Of a stretch of DNA of 24,870 nucleotides, positions 23,763 through 24,870 are shown one piece after another. Where the stretch lies: contig JADGEG010000005.1 of assembly GCA_016744485.1 (NCBI GenBank), positions 1 through 24,870 of the forward strand, written 5' to 3'. Numbering within the stretch: the first letter of the stretch is position 1; the number at the start of each line of letters is the position of its first letter. Under the pieces are notes generated by a model, which saw only the letters and a program-made list of their open reading frames with translations, had not been told where the DNA came from and did no database searches. The position numbers and the translations under genes are program-made. This stretch comes from Arcobacter sp. (GTDB lineage Bacteria; Campylobacterota; Campylobacteria; Campylobacterales; Arcobacteraceae).

Positions 23763-24810
23763 AAAAGGTATACAATTAAAAAATATAGAACTATCTTTTG
23801 GAAAAACAAAAGTAATTAAAAATATTAGTATGGATATTAAACATGGTGAGTTTTTTTCTTTTTTAGGGCCTTCTGGTTGTGGTAAATCAACTTTACTTAG
23901 ATTAATTGCAGGTTTTGAAAGTTGTCAAAAGGGTCAGGTTATTATTGAAGGAAAAGATATAACAAAATGTTCACCGTGGGAAAGACAAGTTGGAATGGTT
24001 TTTCAATCTTATGCTTTATGGCCACATATGACAATTCGTCAAAATATTGAATTTGGATTAAAAGAACAAAAGTTTACTACAGTGGAAATTAATTATAAAG
24101 TGGATAAAGTATTAGAGCTTGTTGGATTAAAAGAATTTGCCACTCGTTATCCAAATCAACTCTCAGGAGGTCAACAGCAAAGAGTTGCACTTGCAAGAAC
24201 TGTTGTTACTGAACCAAAAGTACTTTTACTTGATGAACCTTTATCTAATCTTGATGCAAGTTTAAGAGTTCAAATGAGACAAGAATTACTTTCACTTCAA
24301 AGAGAATTAAATCTAACAACAATTTTTGTAACACATGACCAAGAAGAAGCAAATACCACATCAGACAGAATTGCTTTATTAAAAGATGGAATAGTACAAC
24401 AAATTGATAGTCCTGAAAATCTATATGATAAACCAAAAAATCTTTTTGTAGCAAATTTTATAGGGTCTGCAAATATCCTTAATGGTAGTATTTCAAAAGA
24501 TCAAGGTTTTGCACTTTTTGAAAGTAGTGAAGGCGTTAAAATACCAGTTATTTCAAAAATAAAAGGAACATGTAGTTTATTGCTTCGACCACATACTTTA
24601 AAAATATCTAATAGTGATGACTATCATATTCGAGGTTTTATAACAAATAAAGAATTTTTAGGAAATATGGTTCGTTATTTTGTTCAAATAGATAAAAATG
24701 AGATTATAGTTGATTCAATTCATTTTAAAAAAACAGCATTACTTAATATTAAGGATACAATTTATCTTAAAACTAATAAAAATGAAAATTATATATTAGA
24801 AAATGATTAG
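23755..24810 (+). CDS. ABC importer ATP-binding protein with C-terminal TOBE domain
   Basis: This cytoplasmic ATPase powers the preceding binding protein and permease. Motifs in the 351-residue protein are Walker A 'GPSGCGKST' (38-46), Q-loop 'VFQSYALWPHMT' (Gln84), signature 'LSGGQQQRVALAR' (136-148), Walker B 'VLLLDEP' (156-162), D-loop 'SNLDA', and switch 'FVTHDQEEA' (His194). The C-terminal 110 residues ('GSANILNGSISK', 'LLLRPHTLKIS') are a TOBE-type domain, as in FbpC/PotA/UgpC. I take ATG 23755, inside the end of the permease gene (ATGAGTAA overlap). The frame is open upstream to 23680, but those residues are part of the permease region. After this gene only about 60 bases remain in the window. 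Confidence 0.95.
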   Translation: MSKKGIQLKNIELSFGKTKVIKNISMDIKHGEFFSFLGPSGCGKSTLLRLIAGFESCQKGQVIIEGKDITKCSPWERQVGMVFQSYALWPHMTIRQNIEFGLKEQKFTTVEINYKVDKVLELVGLKEFATRYPNQLSGGQQQRVALARTVVTEPKVLLLDEPLSNLDASLRVQMRQELLSLQRELNLTTIFVTHDQEEANTTSDRIALLKDGIVQQIDSPENLYDKPKNLFVANFIGSANILNGSISKDQGFALFESSEGVKIPVISKIKGTCSLLLRPHTLKISNSDDYHIRGFITNKEFLGNMVRYFVQIDKNEIIVDSIHFKKTALLNIKDTIYLKTNKNENYILEND

Positions 24811-24825
24811 AAAATAATCTTGTTT

Positions 24826-24858
24826 ACATACTTGTTAGCATTAGTTTAGCAAGTATGT
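24826..24858. repeat. Inverted repeat after the ABC operon (possible stem-loop)
   Basis: ACATACTTG at 24826-24834 is mirrored by CAAGTATGT at 24850-24858. As RNA the stem can extend inward to about 13 pairs with two G-U pairs and a seven-base loop. It begins 15 bases after the ATPase stop. No T-run follows on either strand, so it is not a classical intrinsic terminator. It may stabilise the 3' end or be an operator for a gene beyond the edge. Confidence 0.45.
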
Positions 24859-24870
24859 GAATATTATATG

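Overview
The window is very AT-rich and encodes a Campylobacterota (epsilonproteobacterial) chromosome segment, most likely from the Arcobacter group. The evidence is the futalosine-pathway menaquinone gene mqnD, a short Campylobacter-type MurB, and gene strings that I recall from Campylobacter genomes: glmU-coaBC-uppS-pilD-lptG-truA, topA-bioB-transporter, and eno-small coiled-coil-AMIN protein. Most of the window is core housekeeping DNA. I see no insertion sequence, prophage, CRISPR array, tRNA or rRNA.

Layout. (1) 1-8080, minus strand: a tightly packed operon read right to left. It starts with a 646-residue ankyrin-repeat protein, then glmU, coaBC, uppS, a prepilin peptidase, an LptF/LptG permease and truA, and ends with the N-terminus of a membrane sensor cut by the window edge. 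Most junctions overlap or lie within a few bases. (2) 8081-8530: the only long non-coding stretch (450 bp), a divergent control region with several direct and inverted repeats. (3) 8531-16677, plus strand: ornithine cyclodeaminase plus arginase (arginine to ornithine to proline), mqnD-murB, and topA-bioB-CPA2 antiporter. (4) 16689-20430, minus strand: pyk, then eno with an FtsB-like small protein and an AMIN-domain secreted protein. (5) 20720-24810, plus strand: a complete ABC importer made of a periplasmic binding protein, a fused double permease and an ATPase. Its relatives carry ferric iron or phosphorylated/phosphonate organics.

How the genes fit together: block 1 supplies envelope precursors (UDP-GlcNAc, undecaprenyl diphosphate, LPS export), coenzyme A and tRNA pseudouridine. 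Block 3 joins arginine catabolism, menaquinone and peptidoglycan precursors, DNA topology and biotin. Block 4 is the end of glycolysis plus cell-envelope proteins. The points most worth a second look are an internal ~124-residue super-repeat in the ankyrin protein, a topoisomerase I without zinc fingers, a possible N-glycosylation sequon in the AMIN protein, an importer whose binding protein seems to lack the iron-binding tyrosine pair, and the repeat-rich divergent control region. I did not find a clear new multi-gene system.
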